Below, in pieces: positions 11,318-26,757 of a stretch of DNA of 64,000 nucleotides. Location of the stretch: assembly GCA_007026445.1 (NCBI GenBank), contig VDMD01000034.1, positions 62,001 to 126,000 on the forward strand, read 5' to 3'. The translations under genes and the position numbers were made by a program. How positions within the stretch are numbered: the first letter of the stretch is position 1; every line of letters starts with the position of its first letter. This stretch comes from Schizophyllum amplum. Its lineage: Eukaryota; Basidiomycota; Agaricomycetes; Agaricales; Schizophyllaceae. The notes beneath the pieces were generated by a model. It searched no databases. It was not told the DNA's origin and was given only the letters and a program-made list of their open reading frames with translations.

Positions 11318-12397
11318 GGTAGCAGTTGTCGTTAACCATACATTTTGTATGTCTTATGCTCAGTATCTGTACTCTCCCAATGTATGTCAACCCTTCAAGG
11401 CATGCTCAACCGCGATGTTCTCAATTGTGGCGCGAAAACCGGTGTTGAACGGAAACACTCGAGTAGGTTAACCCTGTGGTAACGTGCATGCGCCGTCTCT
11501 GTATGTTGCATGCCTATTAATCTCCTTGTCACTCGCCCTGGTCTCGGCCTGCGAGCCCCCAAAAAATATAAGTCTCTAGAAACTGGCGCCCTGCTGCCGC
11601 CACCCCGTCGTTGCAAAAGATGAGGGATTTGAGAACTCCATTGAGCCTCCTTTCCCGAGTCAGCTGCCAGCCTCTCGAGATCTCAAAGCTTCGTCAATTT
11701 ACCCGGGTGTTACCAGAGGTCGCATGGATTGGATGAAGTGGGGACCGGGCCTGCGGTGCTTCTTCCTTGCTTCTTCCTTCGGCTAAGTCATGCCAGGCTC
11801 CATGCGGCGCCGCTCACAGTGTTGCGGACGGTGCCCCACGGGCACCTCTGGTGGGAAGATACGACATGGAGTTTGGTGCTATGAAAATCTGGGACTGGCA
11901 GATGCGGGAAAGCTGCAGTGCCATGGGTTGAGCAACCATCGTACTCCGTCCTTTCCCCGACACCAGAGCAGTCGCGAAGGCGTGATGGTCGTATACGACG
12001 CACAGTTATGGCAAGCGGACGCCGGAAGACACAGCAAGAAGTTGTTGAAGATATCAGTAACAGCTGGGATACACTAGCCAAACAGGGAAGACAAGAGAGA
12101 AGTTCGGATTTCGGCAAGCACCGATCTCCATGTGGTACACAATCCGGCGTTTTCACTTCACCGGTTACGCCTTATAGCGACCCTTTTGTCTTTGCGTTCA
12201 AGGCGGCGATGATGGATCACAAAAAGCGGAATACAGGGCATACCGTGGGCCGACCAGGCCTGATGAGATCCATCGAACGATCCGCCATATGACACAGCGG
12301 ACGGCGGACGCCCGTCCTTAAATATGAGCGGCGGCGCCGCAGTCTACCCCAGCACTCGCTTCATCATCGTCCACTCTGAATTCCTCACCTCATAGCC
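11318..12397. other. 1.1 kb spacer without supported gene
   Basis: Separates the Gag-like frame from KRLR copy 1. No reading frame with family resemblance. The last 80 bp carry a TTAAATAT element at 12318-12325 and a pyrimidine-rich leader that probably serve the + strand gene at 12398. Confidence 0.45.
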
Positions 12398-13988
12398 ATG
12401 GCTGTTCCTGATCATCTCCTCCAGCGTGCCATTGAGCGCTTGACGCAGACGGCTAGGGCTGAGGGCATTCCCACTTCTGCCTCAATCGATGTCCTACTCG
12501 GAGACGATTGGTCAACGACGGTGTCGGACGTGGGCGTAGCTGCCTATGCTCATTGTTCTGGGCTAGCTATATTGCAGCGGTCACTTTTCGACTACGTCGT
12601 TCATCCGCCGGCCATCAAGAGCAACAGGCAGTTCGGAGTGGCCATCGTGGTACGTGTTCGTTGCTGTCCCTAGACTAGTGCTCAGTAATTATATATCATA
12701 GGCTGCACCTCGCCGCTTGACGGATAGCGAGAGCTTAGCCTATATTGCCCATGGCTGGGTACGACAAGGCGATGTTTGGAATCCCTCTGATAGGGTCATG
12801 AGGCGATCGTACACCAAGAGGATGGGTGTCCTGGCTCGCAATCTGCACGAGCTGTTCAGGGAGAAGTACGACGTTGTTATCGACCAGGTGTTCATCCCTC
12901 TGCTACAGGAATATGTGTCTTTCCAGTACGATTCATGAACAAGTTTTGACATCTCAGCTCACTCACGCTTCGAACCTGTAGGCTACAGAACCCAGCTCCA
13001 CCTGTCAAAAGGCCTCTCGCGGCCTTACAAGAGGTCGGGGATGACGATGATGGGCAAGGGGAGAATAATAGGGACAACGAGGCAGCCGGTCCTTCTTCAA
13101 AGCGACTTAGGACACATGCAAACGCGTCTGGTGTGTCGTCTCTATCGTCATGCGCTGCTCGTAGCTGATTTCGCTGTGCAGCCAGCGATGATACCGTCAA
13201 TGTGCAGAATAACATCACGCTGGAGAACCTCGCAAGCGGTGACAACAGCTTCACGCGTCTTCGTCGACATGCTGCAGAGGACCGGCAGCTGCCCGTGGAT
13301 CTCGAGAACGTTAGTGATCAAGTCGGTTAGCTTTACTTTCTCTCACCAACCTTTGCATAGGCGGACGTCCAACGGCAGATCGGCATGATGCGTCGCGAGC
13401 ACCCGAGGGCCGGAAGTGTTGTCAACGCTTTCCTTGCTATCCCCAACTTGATGAAGGACGGGCGCGCGAAACTGAGTGGTATCCTGCGTGTCAGTTCACT
13501 CTATCAGGACTTGCGCAGCGTCATCTTGACCCTTCCGCAGGAGTATGTCATCCCATACGCTACGGACCGGCGTTTTCTCCTTGCAGTCATGCTTTGCCTT
13601 GGTGCCGCTGTGTGTACCGACCTTACGAACAATTCGCGTGCATTTCTGACGTTCATTCTAGCTCTACCGTACTCAGCCTGCCTGGGTAGCGATGCTGCAG
13701 GATAGCTTCCACTTGGCGCGCGAGACGGTGCTCTCTCCGGGCCGTGCGAATGCGGATGCGCAGATGTTGCGCTCTCTTGAGGCCGCTGCTCAAGAGGCGA
13801 CACCTGACCTTGACCAGATCCGCCATCTGATTGGCTCCATCAAGTGCGAAGGGACTGCTTCCTCTGCGCTTGCCTATTACTTCCACTTGCAGGGTCGATT
13901 ACCTAACAGCGAGTTCTACTACGGGCTCGGCAAAGCAGCGCTTTGCGGTATCTTTACCTCGTTGAAGATCGTGGAGCCGCTGGCCTAA
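12398..13988 (+). CDS. Unrecognised nuclear-type protein, KRLR family copy 1
   Basis: No known family recognised. Six exons splice cleanly into about 435 residues beginning MAVPDHLLQRAIERL. The N-terminal 170 residues look folded and helical. A variable acidic linker follows (GDDDDGQGENN) with a basic cluster SSKRLR, a likely nuclear localisation signal. The C-terminal 180 residues contain the strongly conserved block HLIGSIKCEGTASSALAYYF...LQGRLPNSEFYYGLGKAALCG, ending IVEPLA. The gene at 46880 matches along its whole length, with an intron at the same phase-0 position before LYRTQPAW (copy 2: LYSNPMW). No membrane segment, signal peptide or catalytic motif is visible. Function unknown. Confidence 0.75.
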
Positions 13989-15296
13989 ACCGAGGCCGCT
14001 GCCTCAACCTCGTTTATACCATTGTACAGTCACCGGGATTTTAATGGTGGTCTACGTCCTTTGTCGATTGTCCTTGCTATACCAGTATGCAATATGCTCG
14101 TCAACTACTCATGAGTCACGTTGTGTTGTGTGAAGCTTCCATATGTGGCGGCGGCGGTGGCGGAGGAGATGGTAGTGGCATGCGCGTTGTTGGGGAGAGG
14201 TGCACGACTTGTGTGTGGACGGGGTTCGAGGGTCCAGAATCCCTGGTCAGTTGTGTTCAAGTGGCGTACATCGGAGTCTCCATTTGTGATTAGAGTGTAT
14301 TTGCACCGAGATATACCGGGTTTCTCATCTGAATTTTGCCTGTTGTGCTAATATACGTGAAATGCAATATGGACGAACTCCAGCAGTCGCTCAGTGTGAA
14401 AGGATGTTACTATTTCGAGGCCCCGTAGTATATATTGAGCTCGTCGCGCCATGCAGCAGAGGCACAAGCGCGGCGCTGCCGCCATTGGCACTCGCACCGT
14501 GGGTAACACCGTATCGAAGGGCATCTAGGGCTAGCCGGCTCCTGACCTTGACAGATGAAATGACTTACGCCCCGACAAGGCAGAGCGCACTAAAAGTGTT
14601 GGACAAAATATAATGAGGGCGATGAATGTCCCTTAGGGACATCCATCACTTATCGCTGACGCGCAGCGGACGCACTAAAGCAAACGGTTTTGGGAGCCCG
14701 AAGGTGAACCGACTTATCGATGAAGTCTAGTCAGGCTGTGCAGTGAGCTTCATCATGGGTTATAACTGACCCCGAGGGGTTGACATGAACATGAAGAAAG
14801 GCATCTACAGTCGACCGCATTCAACCCTGCTGCCGTCGGTCACCTAAGAGTATATGTAGATTGCTACGAAAGGGATAAAATCTCCGCGAATGGCTGGGAT
14901 GCCTACGTGATACAGAACCCGCGACATACACGGAGTGGCGGCTAGTACTAGCTAGTTGTCCTCCTTTATACCATTACTTATACACTCACGCGATACTTAA
15001 AGCTTAAGTAAGCGCTGGCTCCGCCAGTGGCGCCCTAGATTGTCCAGTTTGACTTCGTCCGGATGGCCTGGCAATTCCGAACTGCCAGGTCTGCTGCTCT
15101 TCATTCACGACTTGTATTCCGCCGAGGCGAGTCGTATATATTGGGTATGTTCTTATTCTTCTGCCGCCTTCTAAGTTCTCCTTCACCCTTCCTGCCATTG
15201 CCGGGTGTGTAGGAGCCTGGTACATGTTTACCGGTGCGAATACACTCTATTAAATAAGCAAAATTCAGGAAGAAGCTAGCAAAACATATTTGGGGG

Positions 15297-15337
15297 CAAC
15301 GATTCACTCCGAACGTCGAGCTCTTGGTGAATCGTTG
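15297..15337. repeat. 11-bp perfect inverted repeat, 19-nt loop
   Basis: CAACGATTCAC at 15297-15307 is the exact reverse complement of GTGAATCGTTG at 15327-15337. It could form a hairpin or be a remnant of terminal inverted repeats. No flanking gene explains it. Confidence 0.7.
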
Positions 15338-15397
15338 CTTATCACTGACAAGCAGCGGAGGCAATTAAGCGTACAGCTTCAATCACTTTGCAGATCA

Positions 15398-15668
15398 TTG
15401 GCCGTTGTACTACGCAGGAAGGAGACATGCGAGTAGCAAACTTAATTGTGGATTATATTTGACCCCGAGGGCAAAAGGGCGCCTTCGCACCAACTTCGCA
15501 CGGTGACGAACAGAAATTGGTCGACCAAGACAAGAGGCTCTTGTGCTCGACCATACCGCTCGAGATCAAAACATATTCCTCACAAATCTTTGATAATATC
15601 GACTCAACGAAGCAACTACATAAATCCGACAAGTGCTGATCAGGCGCTGAAGCTTCAGCGCTGAACAG
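15398..15668 (+). repeat. Diverged direct repeat, copy 1
   Basis: Starts TTGGCCGTTGT and shares, in the same order as copy 2 at 15754-16007, the blocks AACTTAATTGTGGATTATAT, TACCGCTCGAGATCA, TCACAAATCT, AATATCGACT, ACGAAGCAACTA and GACAAGTGC. Offset between copies is about 356 bp. It ends in an 18-bp perfect palindrome at 15644-15661 centred on AAGCTT. Confidence 0.75.
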
Positions 15669-15753
15669 TTCCAACCGGGATCCAGCAAAATCAGGAACGA
15701 GCCAGAAGCAAAACATAAAGCTTCAGGGTCTACATCAGAGGCTGATCAGAGGC

Positions 15754-16007
15754 TTGGCCGTTGTGATTGACGAACAGGGGACAGGCAAGTACTAAACTTG
15801 ATTGTGGATAATATCTGAAGATCTGACCCAGGGGTGAAAAGGCGTTGGAACAGTGATGGTGAGCAGAAGCCAATGGCAAGAGTAGCTACATACCTACCTA
15901 CCGCTCGAGATCACAACCACATCACAAATCTTGGACAATATCGACTAAACGAAGCAACTAAGTAATCTGACAAGTGCCGAGCGCTGAGTCAACCGAGCGC
16001 TGAGCAT
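15754..16007 (+). repeat. Diverged direct repeat, copy 2
   Basis: Second copy of the 15398 element with substitutions and small indels: TTGGCCGTTGT, AACTTGATTGTGGATAATAT, TACCGCTCGAGATCA, ATCACAAATCT, AATATCGACT, ACGAAGCAACTA, GACAAGTGC. In place of the palindrome it has two GAGCGCTGAG units. Confidence 0.75.
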
Positions 16008-16173
16008 TGAACTTTGGTCAGTAGGGCCTGAGCCTCGCTCATCGGTAATTCGGATGTTGACTTGGAGGAGTTGGGTTAGATGAGAGTGTGTTTTGAGTAG
16101 ATCCTCGTCGGTAGAAAGAGCTTGATTCTGTGAACGCAAATGCGCAACGCATGTCTCTAAGGAATACCTAGAT

Positions 16174-18093
16174 TCACACTATGGACGGCAGACACCATCT
16201 GGTCACTCGGACCGAATTCTGCATTGCATGATCAGTATTGGCCCGATAGCGATAGACATGAGAGGTACCATCCGCTGCCAGCACCATGACATGACCACCA
16301 GGAAGACCTGCAGGTGCGGTATCACTGCGAGTACGTGCAAAAGCGAAAGTGAAGCTCACGCGTGCGATACGCCGAATTCTCCGCAGTCAAGTAAAAGTCG
16401 ATCTCGTGCGCTTCCCTGCTGTTGGCGTCGTCCTCCTCTGGCCGAGTCTCCCAATTGAACCAGATTCCCGTGCCGGACATTTGCATGCAGCTGATCGCGT
16501 GCAAGCGTTCGGGGTCATTGAACCACGGCAGACGTACGACGCTTATGCGAGGCGGCGTCGCTAAATCCGTGGGTACTTCAAGAATATTCACGACGAAGAT
16601 ACCGCGACCCTAAAAAGGCTGATTGTGAGAGTCGAAAACGCGAACTGATGGCATGGACCTACAGTTGCGACACAAATTCTATCATTTTCGAAGGCAAGAT
16701 ATTTTGTAGTTGTCCGAGCAGAGCCAAGCTGAACCTCGAATGCGATATCGTATAGTTGAGCCTCGCCACGCAAGACGCGCTCAAAATTGTACACGACGAC
16801 AATCCGCGCTGTTGATAGCGCACCGACGAGGTGTTTGCCGCATGCAGAGACGTGCGCTGATAGTTATGAGGATGTGCACGGAAAAGCTAAGCGTATACTT
16901 ACCAGCATAAAACTCCTCAAATTGCAAGGCGGGGTCCGAAATCGGGTGATAACTTGCACGCAAATTATGTACAACGAGAGCGTCCTCCGCTTGCTCCTCT
17001 GGTGGAATGCGAGTAACCTGTAACAGCCAGCGCCCGAAGCGCATTTGATTCGAGGTCAGTTCGAAGACGCGTCTTTCGGTTTCTCGGGAATATATGCGCA
17101 GAGCATTTGAATCGCAGGTGAAGACATGGCGCTGGCTGATTTCGACGTAGTTCAAGTTACCCATGTCCGGCAAATCGATGGGCCCCGGGGGCAGCGCTGG
17201 GATAGAGATGTTGTGCAATCGCGCGCCGGTGCGAACGTCGAAGACGTGGGCGTTGTGAGTGGAAGCGGTGAGTAAGGCAGGGTAGACGGCGCGGAAGGCG
17301 GTGGTGATGGTTCCGGGGGTTATGAGCGCCCAGGCAACGAAGTGACCGCGCATCGAAGGGGACGCGTAATGTTCTGCTGCTTGCAGGGATACACTGATCT
17401 GCCTCTCGTCCGGGGAGGATTCAGGCACGACCTGGTCTTCGGTGTCCCTCGCATGGGGCGCCCTTCGCCAGACTTCCTTCTGCCCGTCTCGGCGGTCGAA
17501 GATGATGAAGCCGCCCTCCGCGTACTCGATATGAGCGTAGCCACGAACGTACGTCTAGAAGAAGGGATGAGCACGGACATCTTGAAGGGGGATCTCGAGA
17601 CGCACCTTCGGCAACGCCCATAGCAGGCGATCCTCGAGGATGTCGATCACTTGCAGACCGCCGTCGGCTGCAGTGGTGATGACATACCCCGCCCGTTCGT
17701 CGACCTTGAGACGGTGAACGCGAGTGCCTGTCGCCTTATACGATGCTGGGCGTGCAGGTGGCCTTCCAAGCCAGCTGAGCTTGATATCGCGGTGTCGACG
17801 CACTGACGTCCCATCAGCACCTCGTCGCACTAAGCGCTGTGCGAATTACAGAAATGTTTCCAGTCCGTGACCCCTTGGAGAGACCGCGGGGAGTACCAGC
17901 GGTCGAGATCGTCGAGGAGAGTGGATTCCGAGGGGATAAGTCCTTGACTGGCGGCGATGCTGTGGTACAGAGTCGATTCGTTCACGCGAACGAACTCCGC
18001 CCAAGATTTAGAGACTGCCTGGAGCCGAGAAAGAGTCTGAGGATCGACGAAGGACAGCGCTTGTAGAGCCAACTCGGTGGGAAGATTCAGCAT
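16174..18093 (-). CDS. F-box protein with WD-like propeller region
   Basis: Probable substrate adaptor of an SCF ubiquitin ligase. Residues 1-45 are an F-box (NLPTELALQALSFVDPQTLS, then LQAVSKSWAEFV). The remaining 500 or so residues show beta-propeller style repeats without strict WD ends, for example GYVITTAADGGLQVIDI, HNAHVFDVRTGARLHNI and ALRIYSRETERRVFEL. At least six introns are needed; the last (52 nt, GTGAGC to CTGCAG) joins AENSAYRT to LPGGHVMVLAADGTSHVYR and the stop at 16174. Start taken at the ATG just before NLPTEL; an in-frame ATG 45 nt upstream would add 15 unconserved residues. It lies head-to-tail with MCM7, 238 bp downstream of its stop. Confidence 0.75.
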
Positions 18094-18331
18094 GTTGGCT
18101 TGACCGGCGCAATCAATGCTGATGAGGGATGTGAGCAAGATGGTGAGGAGGCCAAGCGACGGCCACCCGCAACACCGAAACAGTCACGCGCAGCTCTGAG
18201 CTTGAGTCGACAATATAATATATCGATACACAGCAAGCAACACATATAAGTACAGAGCACAAAGCAAGAGAGGACAACAGGTATAACAGGCCTAGGAACA
18301 GACACGGCGTCTCGACAAACAAACCCCCCAT

Positions 18332-21103
<2,772 letters not shown>

Positions 21104-21273
21104 GGTGGCGGGAGGAAGAACAACGAGTTAACCGAAAGCGGAAACATTTCTTTGCTTTCGACTGTCACGCGGCTGCTGGACCGGGCGCTTATCGTCTTCG
21201 CTTTGTTCCTCCCTCTCCGACAATTCTGCTGTATATTTTGTCGATATCCTTTTGCTGAGATATCTGCTCCGCC
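21104..21273. promoter_or_regulatory. 170-bp divergent promoter, MCM7 / DNMT1
   Basis: The start codons of MCM7 (- strand, 21103) and the methyltransferase (+ strand, 21274) are separated by 170 bp, which must hold both core promoters. It contains CACGCG near 21165 and pyrimidine-rich tracts toward the methyltransferase start. No TATA box is evident, in keeping with housekeeping genes. Confidence 0.65.
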
Positions 21274-24200
21274 ATGAAGCGTCGTCTCGAGCCCTCGCGA
21301 AGCTCCGCAGCCCTGGTCAAGAAGCAGAAGTCGCTGTCTTCTGCCGCGACTGTCCCCAACGATGTACGGATACCCAACGGACGCCCATGACTGACTATTG
21401 AACTCATACTAGCTGGGCGCGTCTACCTCTGCGAAGCGCAACATATCCTCCCCGAAGACGCCGAAGAAGGTGAATGACTCTATATCGTCCTTTCCTTCAT
21501 TCCTGACGTGCCCCCCCCCCCCCCCCCCCCTCTCCTCCCCGAAGTCGAACACGCAAGCGACCCAAAATCGTACCCTTCACACGTATCTTGTCAAAAATAC
21601 CCCCTCATCGCAGAAGGTAAAGGATCACACTTGCATGGAATGATGACTAATTTGTCTTCCTATAGCGACCCGCTCTCAAGAATCAGGTAGATCTCACTGC
21701 GGTCAGCGACGACGACACAGCAAACCCATTTTCCGCTTCCCGACAGAGCAGATCTTTCTCTGTGGCAGATATGGCTGGACTCTGTGATGAAGATGCCGCT
21801 GCTTCTTCCCCCTCTCATTCACCTCCGCCTCGGCGCACGGTGCGGCCAGGCTCAGGCGCCGGTCCTCTATCCCGAACGCGTGGTATGAAGAGAAAACGAC
21901 AAGCATCTGTTGATGACGCTCCGGCTGCCTCGACGTCGGACGACGAAGAAGGTCGTATTCTCATCAAACGCGCGCCTCGACCGTCGCGCAAGACCGCCCA
22001 GGCTGTTGCAGAGTCGTCGGGGCAGCAGCGTCGCGACGCAATGACAGATGAGAGTAATGGTGAGCTTGTTCTACATGATGGGGTCGCTGGCAACCATCTA
22101 ATCGCAGTCAAGCCGCAGAAAAGGAGACAGTTGAGACCGGCAGCCTCGAAGTTTATGGCGAGACCTGTGCCTCGGACGACGAGGACGACGAGGACGATGA
22201 GATAATAGTCCCAGTCCGGGTCCTCGACGATTTTGTGGTCTTCGAGAGCGACAGCGGCGAGCCAGTACCACTCGGGGAACTACTGGACAAGACAGGAGAC
22301 TCCTATGGGGCAACCGGTATCGTCAAGGCGTATGTCAGCGAGGACGACAGCGACGAGGACGACTCGGAGGACGACAATGCCAGTAACGAAGAGGACCCCC
22401 ACCCGGCCCAGCATCCGATCCACCGACTACGGATCCCTCGCATAACCGGGTTGAATGTACACTACTGCCGGACGAAGGTCTTCAGTGAACCCGGGCGACC
22501 CGAAGAATATCGTATCGACGAGTGAGTGCCTCCTTCGCTAACATCCGATCTATCTGACTCGCCTGCCAAAGGAAAATATACCTCCTAACCCCGCATGCCT
22601 GGTATATCTTGGCCACGCCAAATCCGAGCTACCGCCAACACTTCGGCGACTTCGTCAAACGCCATTGCATTCTACACCTGCTGGTTACGAAGGCGCAGGC
22701 AGATTCGCGACTGACGATCGACAGCTTCCGTAAAGCACTGGACGATCATGAGGGCGATGCGGTGGGAGCTCCGATCAGCAGTGAAGACCTGGACGACCGT
22801 GCTGTTGTATGTCTTTCGCCCGTTCACAATTTCTCGGTGCTCATGCATGACTTATAGCGGGCACACTTGGCCATGTTTCTTGCAGGATGCGCCAAGGAAC
22901 TTCGCGTTGGACGCGTGCCTGCGATCAAAAAGATACTGGAGCTCGTCAAACTCAACGTCGAGGCGCCAGCTAAAGCACTGTTGCCGCCTCAGAATCAAAC
23001 ACCGGCACCTGCTAGTGCACTCAAGCGGCCCACGAGCAGCGCCAAGCCCAGCGACCCCGTCAGACCTCCACCCTCGAAGAAATGCCGATTATCACAGCCC
23101 ATACCTAGCCGCCCGACGAGCGCCTTCGAGCCAGCAACCGGCGGGATCAGCCGTCCGGCGTCGCCGAGAAAGCGCAAGGCCGCGCGAATGAAGGATATCC
23201 ACGTCGAGCCCATCGTCAAGCGCATCGCTCAGGAGTTCATGGAACGCGAGGTCATCGTCTCCCAACACCTGACCGCGCAGAAGCTCAGCAAGGAGGTTCG
23301 CGACACCCTCGACCACGTCTTCCACCGCGGTGACCCCGATACGATCAAGCCTGGCAAGACCATTCGGCGAATCGAGCAGCGGAACTATTACGATTCGATT
23401 GTTATGGATGGTTTCAAGTATCAGGTATGTCAGGCGTGCGATGGTTCTCGCCGTCGCTCACGTTGCGTAGATCGGGCACTGCGTGATCGTCAATCCGGGA
23501 GAAGATGAAGACAAGGGGCGCCAGGTGAACGCCGCATCGAAGGAGTCGCGTTCAGCCAACGAACTCGCCAATAAGTCTTGGTGCGCATCTGTGTATCGCT
23601 CGCGTCGTAGCGACTGATTGCATCTTCGTAGGTTCGGCATCATTCGTGCGCTATGCAAGGACCCCGAGCAGGGATACTTGTGTCACCTTCAGTGGTTTGA
23701 GCATGCGTCCAAAACCGTCCTGCAGGAGATGGCGCACTCACGAGGACTCTTCCTTCTCATGGAGTGCGAGGATGTACCTGTTGCCACAATATTTCGGCGA
23801 GTTCATGTGGACCTCTACATTCGAGGAGAGGAGCCTGAAGATGACAAGAACCCAACCGGGGAACACTTCCACTGCGCGTATGTTGGACCCTCTTTTGCAA
23901 AGCATATCGAATTGACATGTGAGCCCAGTCACGTTTATGACTCGGAAGCGACCTCCTTCACGACAGCCCCTTCGGTCGAGGAGACGGCCAGTCTCTGCAG
24001 TCGCTATCCGGACCTCGTTCCTTGCCTGTCTTGCTGCGAGAAACGACGCCAGGACGACAACGCGATGCTCAAGACCGACGGTAATCGCGCCTTTTCGCAA
24101 TATGGCGCAGATTATCATGTCGGTGACACGGTCTATCTTGCGCCTAAGGCCCATGGCGTATATCTATATCGCATCGGCCAGATCGTTGCGATAAAGGGCG

Positions 24201-26540
24201 ACGAAAAGCGACTTACCGTGTCAATCCGGATACTTCTGCGTCAGCAAGACCAACAGCCACCGTCAGCTAGTGACCTTGAGGTTGACGATGTGAGCATTCT
24301 TCACCTCCCATCTCGCCCTCACCATAGCTTATTGACCCCTCAGCGCTGCCTCTTCTTTGGCATGAAAGTCGAAACTATACAGGCTAAGGTTGGCTCAGAA
24401 GACCCTGTTGTGCACGGCAAGTGCTACATCAAGAACCTGCACGACGCAGCTGCTGTCGAGGACTGGATTCAGCACGAAGACCACTTCTACGCTGGCTACC
24501 ATCTGTGTAACGGCAAGCTGGAGGTTCTGGAGGAATCCGACCTCCGTCCTTGCGCACGATGTCTCCAAGAGCACGAAGAAGACCTTGCGGATACCCGGCG
24601 TCTGCAGGAGAAGCACGGCGTCAACGGCAAGCTGCGCGGCTTGGAGCTCTTTGCGGGCGGAGGTGGGCTAGGTAAAGGCTTGGAGGATTCGGGCTTTGTC
24701 AATACGACGCTGGCGGTCGACTACGAGCCACCTGCTGCCGAAACTTACAGGTAATGTATGATAGTTTGCGCGTAGCACCTTACTTATTTCTGCCCTTAGG
24801 AGGAATCACTCGCACGTCACGGTCCTCTGCGCCGACTCCAACAATGTACTCAAGGCTGTTCGGGGGATACGTCGGCGAGAGATGTGGATGGTAACGCTTT
24901 CCCTTCGCTTCCACAACCGTGTACGGCAGATGAAGCGAGTGATATCGACTTCTTATATGGCGGTAAGCGTTAACTCCCGTGGCATCATCATGTTCTTACA
25001 TTCCTGAAGGACCACCTTGCCAGTCGTTCAGTCGAGCCAATCACTATAAGGTGAGCTATGTGTACCACTGCTCGATTCATGCTCAATTTTGGCGCTGCAT
25101 AGGACCCGAATGATATAAGGTCATACCTCCCCCTCAACATGCTGAGCTTCGCCGAAGCTTATAGGCCGGACTACTTCCTCCTCGAAAATGTTCGTGGGTT
25201 GCTCGACTTCCGACTCGAGCGCAAGGGCCCGGAAGACGATGGTGGTAGCATCAAGAACAGCATGGTCAAGATCATCCTCCGAACCCTGATTGCTCTAGGG
25301 TAAGTCGTGTGTCGTCCCGACGTGTTTGTTTTCATACCCCGATGCAGATATCAAGCTAGCATCAAAGTTTTACAAGCAGGCCAATACGGGATCCCACAAC
25401 GCAGAGAACGGGTAATCTTCCTTGGTGCCAAGCTTGGTCTTCCAATGCCGCTACATCCTCTGCCGACCCACGCTTTTCCTAACAAGCCAAACTGCGCCCA
25501 TCTTTCTGATGGCACTAAGCTGACACCAGTAACGCGCTCACTGGGCGGCAAGGACCCGGAGTACCTCTTCGCCCCTTTGCCTCCTGTATGCATCGAAGAC
25601 GCTATCGGGGACCTTGTGCGTGTTATAGTTTTTGTATTGGGAAATCTACTGACTAAACCTCACAGCCACGCTTCGAGTGGTAAGTGAGTGATTTATATGA
25701 TGTCCACAGCATCCGTAATTCTTGCGCGCAGGATCGACCCCAGTCTTCTCCGAAAACCTCTTCCCGAGATACGGCGAGATATGGCCAGCATGCGCCAAGG
25801 TATACTGCAGGTAGACGCCCGAAAATCGCATGTGGTCGGTTTTGTGGGCTTTCCTGAACCCGCCAAGTATCACTGTTGCCCGCGCAACCGCTACCAGGCG
25901 ACTATGCAAACTCCATCTGGCAAGGTCGCCCTCCAGTTCACAAGGGCCTACGACGATCGTCCCATTGCACAGTATGTTGTTCATGCATATCATGGCGCCC
26001 TGCGTTTATGACACGCCCTAGATGTGTAGCGGTACCCTTTGAACCCGGTGCGGACGGGCGTCGTGCGTATCTCCTTGCTCCTTTCACTCAGTGCTTGTCC
26101 GAACTCTCTTGTAGGACTTCCCAGGGAACTTCAGCCGGGCGGGAAGGGGGCGGACTCTCGGCATGGCAGCTTTGGCCGCTGCGGTGGTCAAGGTTACTTT
26201 GAGACTATCATGACCACGCCGGAGTTTGGTGCGAAGGGCTCCTGGTTATTGCATCCTACGGTAAGCCGTACGACGCTAATTGGTCTACTGCGCTGAATTA
26301 TTGTATCAGCTTGCGCGACCATACAGTATCAGGGAGGCCGCCAGGGCCCAAACCTTTCCAGATGACTACGTGTTCTACTCACTGAAGCACGACGACGCGA
26401 ACGCTGCAGTACATGACCTCTGCCGGATCGCGGGTAATGCTGTGCCAGTGCTTCTGGCGAAGAAGCTCGGCCAGTCTATCGGTGCGGCCATGGTCAAACG
26501 GTGGAAAGCGGAGGAGCAAAGAGGCAGCCCGGAGCTGTAG
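21274..26540 (+). CDS. DNMT1-type DNA (cytosine-5) methyltransferase
   Basis: Nuclear C5-cytosine methyltransferase of the maintenance class, about 1,400 residues over roughly 18 exons. In order: basic, disordered N-terminus with a PIP-like motif (21566-21589); a replication-foci domain (residues about 230-420; IYLLTPHAWYILATPNPSYR); two BAH domains (about 590-730, FKYQIGHCVIVNPGED; about 775-930, YHVGDTVYLAPKAHGVY); then the catalytic domain. Visible motifs: I, LELFAGGGGLGKGL; IV with the catalytic Cys, PPCQSFSRANHYK; VI, LLENVRGLL; VIII, AGQYGIPQRRERVIFLG; X, DLCRIAGNAVPVLLAKKLG. No CXXC finger is seen. All joins hold frame, so the gene looks intact. A 20-C run at 21511-21530 lies in an intron. 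Divergent from MCM7; convergent with ATG9. Confidence 0.93.
21511..21530 (+). repeat. C20 homopolymer in DNMT1 intron
   Basis: Twenty consecutive C in the predicted second intron of the methyltransferase, just upstream of the acceptor at 21543-21544; it may act as the polypyrimidine tract. Length is error-prone in sequencing. Confidence 0.9.
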
Positions 26541-26757
26541 TGGGATCATATGGAGCTTGCATATTGAATACTTGTATACCCTCTGAGGCTCTGACATCTT
26601 CGATTGTTGTATAGTTCTGTACCCCCCGTCGACACCCGTGTCTCGTACTTATCGAATTCACAGCATACACATCGACGAAAGAAATGTAGTATATGCAAGA
26701 TGTGATGTACGCGATCTAAGACAAATGTAGTTACAGTGACAATAGACACCAGCCACC
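26541..26757. terminator. Convergent 3' ends of DNMT1 and ATG9
   Basis: 217 bp between two convergent stop codons, AT-rich, so both polyadenylation signals must lie here or overlap the neighbouring gene. No specific signal is called. Confidence 0.4.

Larger units (their letters stand above)
13989..16173. other. 2.2 kb gene-free region with repeats
   Basis: AT-richer than its surroundings and without a supported reading frame. It contains a (CGG)-rich patch near 14146-14170, an inverted repeat at 15297-15337, an 18-bp palindrome at 15644-15661, and a diverged direct repeat (15398-15668 and 15754-16007). It probably includes the 3' flank of the F-box gene that ends at 16174 and remnants of an old non-coding element. 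Confidence 0.5.
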
